A stretch of DNA of 23,817 nt from Azolla pinnata. Its lineage: Eukaryota > Streptophyta > Polypodiopsida > Salviniales > Salviniaceae. The translations under genes and the position numbers were made by a program. Below are positions 20,297 to 23,817 of this stretch, piece by piece. The stretch spans positions 1 to 23,817 of the forward strand of contig JBBBWG010008780.1 of NCBI GenBank assembly GCA_037176905.1, given 5' to 3'. The notes beneath the pieces were generated by a model. It saw nothing but the letters and a program-made list of their open reading frames with translations. It did no database searches and was not told where the DNA came from. Position 1 is the stretch's first letter. The number at the start of each line of letters is the position of its first letter.

Positions 20297-21278
20297 ATAT
20301 CATCCGGGAGTCCATGTAGTCGAACAACATTTTGAAGAACAAATCGGCTATCTCTTATCCGGAAATTGGTTTTTGTAGAAGGAGCAAAATGAGCCATCCT
20401 CGTGAATCAATCAATCATAACGAACACCAAGTCAGAGCCACCAACGAAGTGAAGGTTAGTGATGAAATCCATGGTGAGAATGAAGAAGCCAAACGGAGTC
20501 GCCTACCACAAGTCGTGGGGCAAATGTTTAGCTTGCACCTTGAAACGGTCTCTAGTGAGGATGAGATCCAAGGAAAGGTCACGATAAACATCCTACAAGA
20601 CGTGTGCCTAGTTTTCTTGAGAAGGATTGATAGAATTAGAGGGAAGAGAAATGTTGAAGAGGGGGTGGAGACCATAGCTGGCAAAAAATGGAGTAACACC
20701 CATAGACGCATGAAGAGAGTTGTAGGCAAACTTAGAAAGTCAGAGAAGGTTAACCCAATCATCTTGTTGATAGATAAGAGAGCACCACAAGTACTATTCA
20801 AAGATTTGGTTAACCCGTTTCGTTTGTCCATCGTTTTGTGGATGATAAGCTAAAGATGGATTCACAGTAAAATTGAAGGTTTGTAGGAAGCACTGCCAGA
20901 AATTGGAAACGAATTGTGGTCCTAGATTTGACGTAATATCATCCAGGAGTCCATGTAGTCGAACAACATTTTTGAAGAGCAAATCAACTATCTCTTCTCC
21001 AAAAATGGTTTTCGCATAGGGAGCAAAATGAGCCATCGTTGTGAAGCAATCAACCATGACGAAAACTGAGTCGTAGCCACCAACGAAGTGAAGATCAATG
21101 ATATTGTCTATGGAGAGAGAGGCCCAAGGCCGTTTGAGGATTAGGAGTTCAACCAATTTGCATGGTTGCGACCATCAATACCCTCAAGATATTAACTTTA
21201 AGGTTTTCGTGGCGCCAAAGTGACCACTAAGCGGATCATCATGACACTCTAGGAGAACCTTTGTCCGGCATAGATCAT
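20297..21278 (-). pseudogene. Ty3/gypsy integrase, inactive, with internal partial duplication
   Basis: From 21270 the - strand reads LLECHDDPLSGHFGATKTL, the His pair of the H2C2 zinc-binding domain, but the Cys pair is deleted. The core (21156-20794) contains SIDNIIDL, GGYDSVFVMVD and VRLHGLLDDI. It also has SNLGPQFVSNFW (Asn where the catalytic Asp of SDRGPQF belongs) and AYHPQNDGQTKRVN (Lys where the catalytic Glu belongs). After frameshifts, IYQQDDWVNLL and HASMGVTPFFASYG follow; the QQDDW type resembles Tcn1-like chromoviruses. A second copy of the first half of the core occupies 20297-20478, matching 20936-21118. The VGDS segment also occurs twice (20249-20280 and 20486-20517). The enzyme is certainly dead. 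Confidence 0.75.
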
Positions 21279-22040
21279 CACTACAAGGTATTATCATGTT
21301 TGATACACTGTTTACCACAAATTCAGTAAAGTTTCATTAAAAATTGCTGCAAACTTCGCGGTAAAGGACATAAAAAGATTTCTGCACTATTACCACGAAC
21401 TTTACTACATAGTTAATGAACTTGATACCGCAAGTTTTGACACTTCTATTATTATTTGTTTCACACAAGTTTTACTACGTTTTTGATGCTCCAGTTACTG
21501 CAAATTTGATGCGAGTGTTACAAATTTGATGTGAGGTTTACTACAATTTTGACACCTAGTTTACTACACATATTAGACGTGACTTTAACTACAAATTTCA
21601 CTATTTTCACTGTTAATTTGACGTGATGTTTACTGCAACTTTGACGCATAGATGACGTGACTTTACTACACTTTTGATAGCAAGAGTTATTGCTTATTCC
21701 ATGCGAACTTTACTGCATATTAGATGCGAGGTTTATTGTATATTTGACATGATGCGCCGTTTAGTACATATTTAACGCAACGTGATGTTTACTGCATAAT
21801 TTGACACGAGATTTACTACAAATTTGATGTGAGATTTACTGCTTATTTTATGCTTATTTACTGCAAATTTTGACATGTTTTAGCTGCTTATTTACTGCTC
21901 GTTTACTAAACGTTTTATTACTTATGTACTGCGCGTTTGTTGCAAATTAACTGCATGTTTACTCATATGTAGCTGCAAGTATACTTGTGGTTTGCTCGAT
22001 GTTTGATGGTCGTTTGTTGCTGCTTTATTGTTTTTCTTTC
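21279..22040 (+). mobile_element. Second CACTA-like terminus with subterminal repeat tract
   Basis: CACTACAAGGTATTA starts at 21279, exactly where recognisable integrase sequence stops. It is followed by about 750 bases of degenerate words (TTTACTGCAAATTTGA, TTTGATGCGAG, TTTACTAC, TTTGACGC), all in the same orientation as the 12.7-13.4 kb tract. No coding sequence is present. The element extends rightwards and its other end was not found before the window ends. Confidence 0.55.
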
Positions 22041-22192
22041 ACTATTTTAGTGCGTGTTTCCTACAATATTTTGTTTGAATTAACTAGATATTTTGGCTTT
22101 TATTTTAAAACAATAAATTTATGGATCTAAAATTAAAACTAGAAATATATTAGAATCACAAAATGTTTGTTGTCAATGAAGATACAAATCAA
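22041..22192. other. AT-rich spacer
   Basis: Between the subterminal tract and the 3' end of the unidentified - strand gene; nothing recognised. Confidence 0.4.
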
Positions 22193-22990
22193 TTAAAGTC
22201 TGTACAAGAAACGCCAAAATGTATCTGGATATGCACAATACTCAGTAGGGTTGTTATCTTCATAAATATCTAATCCTAGTGGCACATTACTGAAGCCGGG
22301 TTGGTGTGCCTCACAGCAACCTCCAAAGGTGATGAAGTGTTGATTAGCTTAGGGTCTTGCTCGACCTCTCGAGGACCCGCTATAGCTTCGACTACTTTCA
22401 AATGAGCATTGTTGATCGATGGTTCGGGCTATATCCTTAAACCCTGAATCGACTAGTTGTCCATGATTAAGGCGAGACTTCTGAATGTATTTGGTGATAA
22501 TCCTCCTCATCGGGATATGGCCAACAACTAATGACACTACACAAAAATAATAAATTCAATTTGTTTAGGTTACATATAACACCAATTAATCACATAAAGA
22601 GAACAATTATGAATTATCGAGATACATACAAACTCCGCCCTAAAAGGCAAAGCACCTCACCTTCGCTACCCCATCTCACTCCAACACGTGAAACAATCTA
22701 GGTTGCACACGCACCGACATGTCAAGCACTACGTTTTGACGGCCCCCCATTCCAAGCCACCCTCTAGTCACAATCATGACAGTTTCCGAGGCCGCCCACA
22801 ATCTAATCATGGTAGTAAGCCAACTCCCTCTTGGTCTACTACTGCCCGAGCAGTTCTCGTGTAACTGCTCTAACAATTCACAATATGCAAGTGAATGGTT
22901 GAATGAAGCTAAACCAAGCTCACTGTAATGTGCTTTTGCATGGGGAACTGGGAGGGGAATGTCGATATGATGTGCTTGATTATCCCATCT
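22193..22990 (-). pseudogene. Unidentified two-exon gene remnant inside the second CACTA-like element
   Basis: Last exon (about 22536-22193): a frame of 115 codons ending in TAA, with one internal TAA (22349-22351) that would be CAA before C to T. It contains VVGHIPMRRIITKYIQK, FKDIARTIDQQ and the C-terminal string IYEDNNPTEYCAYPDTFW. Preceding exon (22990-22661): open except for a TGA near its end (22676-22678). It includes HHIDIPLPVPHAKAHYSELG, LASFNHSLAYCELLEQLHEN, WLTTMIRLWAAS and VVLDMSVRVQPRL. An AAG-GTGAGG donor (22660) and a TTTTTGTGTAG acceptor (22537) fit an intron of about 124 bases, but the phases do not match as it stands. Further broken coding sequence continues to about 23120. 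I do not recognise the family. Its position next to the subterminal tract suggests a transposon-encoded protein. Confidence 0.35.
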
Positions 22991-23124
22991 CTATATGTTG
23001 CGGGGTCATAGAAATTTCGGAGATGAACTGGTTACCAACTTCAGGAGGTATCATCAAGCGCCTCAACAAGAGTGATATGTTACAATCACCCCACTATCAT
23101 CGAAGGTGTAGAATGATCCGTTGA

Positions 23125-23817
23125 CATCTTCATGACCAGCACGATTAGATCAGAAGCAGAAATGTGAGTGTTCCCATCCACATTATCATTCTATCCACAA
23201 CACTCGTGATGTCCACATCCACGTCCTAAACAATGGGAGGGGCTCACATGTGTAGATAAGCTGGGGCTAGATCTGGTGTGGCTCAATGCAAGGCTTGCGT
23301 GACTTGATGATACAGAGGTTGACCATGGAAACGTCAGCCATGGGGACATTTTAGATGTATTGGCGTCGGACCTGGTGGCCAAGCTCTCATTAACTGAGTC
23401 GGCCGACCCCTCACCGATGGGACCGAAGGTGAATGTGAAGCCATATACGGTCCCATCTCCTACACGAGTGGCGTACCACTAAAGTGAACCATCTGAAGCT
23501 GCCATTCTCTCATGGTTGCATGATATGCAGCCATTCAATGTCGAGTGTAGGAGAAAGTGGCAATCTATTAGCCATCTGTCTAATTTAGACTCTATTATGA
23601 GAAAAGGGCTTTAGAGGTTTAGACTACTAGAAAGCTATTTAGAGACAAACATCCCAAAGCACTTAACCAGTTTCTATTAAATATTGACAGATTCTGATTT
23701 CTCACAGAATTCTAAAATATCGAGAATTATTATACCAGAAGAAAACCACAATTATAACAAATTTATACAAAATACGAGAATTATGATAGATGTATACAAA
23801 TTATCATACATAAACGA
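23125..23817. other. No supported feature
   Basis: The 23191-23382 - strand frame is Ser/His-rich and featureless. The GC content of 23200-23470 is coding-like, and this may be an upstream exon of the unidentified gene at 22193-22990. The last 250 bases are AT-rich and empty. Confidence 0.35.

Larger units (their letters stand above)
19155..21278 (-). mobile_element. Rearranged, dead Ty3/gypsy chromovirus fragment
   Basis: Read on the - strand, the order is integrase zinc-binding remnant, integrase core, a second partial core, GPF module, chromodomain, gag C-terminal half, zinc knuckle, protease. A normal element reads gag, protease, reverse transcriptase, RNase H, integrase, chromodomain. 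The junction therefore joins the 3' end of one pol to the inside of a gag, and no LTR is visible between them. Reverse transcriptase and RNase H are absent. The fragment is bounded on both sides by outward-extending CACTA-like termini (19154 and 21279). Confidence 0.7.

Noticed and set aside
20332..20853. 173-codon + strand open frame as a gene
   Set aside because: The opposite strand encodes recognisable integrase pieces throughout; the frame is an antisense shadow.

Overview
This is a nuclear segment from a land plant, about two thirds AT by eye. It holds one recognisable, apparently intact host gene, a five-exon AT-hook/PPC (AHL) DNA-binding protein gene on the + strand (3721-10023). The rest is decayed transposable-element sequence and satellite-like repeats. 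The plant assignment rests on the AHL family with GT-AG introns, a CACTA (En/Spm) protein remnant of DUF4216 type, and chromodomain Ty3/gypsy remnants. The integrase resembles the Tcn1-like chromoviruses described from mosses and lycophytes more than the usual angiosperm lineages. A seed-free plant is therefore my best guess, but this is inference.

Layout. 1-1440: GC-richer, coiled-coil coding sequence in one frame, cut by two in-frame TAG codons and truncated at the window edge. 1441-2440: promoter- or LTR-like noncoding sequence with nested palindromes and a TATA box. 2440-3720: upstream and leader region of the AHL gene with a long GA microsatellite and several upstream ATGs. 3721-10023: AHL gene; intron 2 is about 4.5 kb and contains a decayed tandem duplication. 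10024-11998: 3' flank plus a decayed coiled-coil reading frame on the - strand.

11999-19154: a CACTA-like compartment. It has a CACTACAAGG terminus at 11999, an 83-bp tandem array, a subterminal repeat tract, a broken DUF4216 gene with a tandemly duplicated exon, a broken gypsy gag, further ATGCATATACA minisatellites, a foldback, and an oppositely oriented subterminal tract ending at about 19154. 19155-21278: a rearranged, dead Ty3/gypsy chromovirus fragment on the - strand, in which integrase and chromodomain run directly into gag and protease. 21279-23817: a second CACTA-like terminus (CACTACAAGG at 21279), its subterminal tract, and an unidentified broken spliced gene on the - strand.

Most of the breaks in these element genes (CAG or CAA to stop, TGG to TAG, Gly to Arg in the protease motif, Asp to Asn and Glu to Lys in the integrase) look like C-to-T or G-to-A changes. 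That is what decay of methylated cytosines would produce. I found no CRISPR array, tRNA or rRNA.
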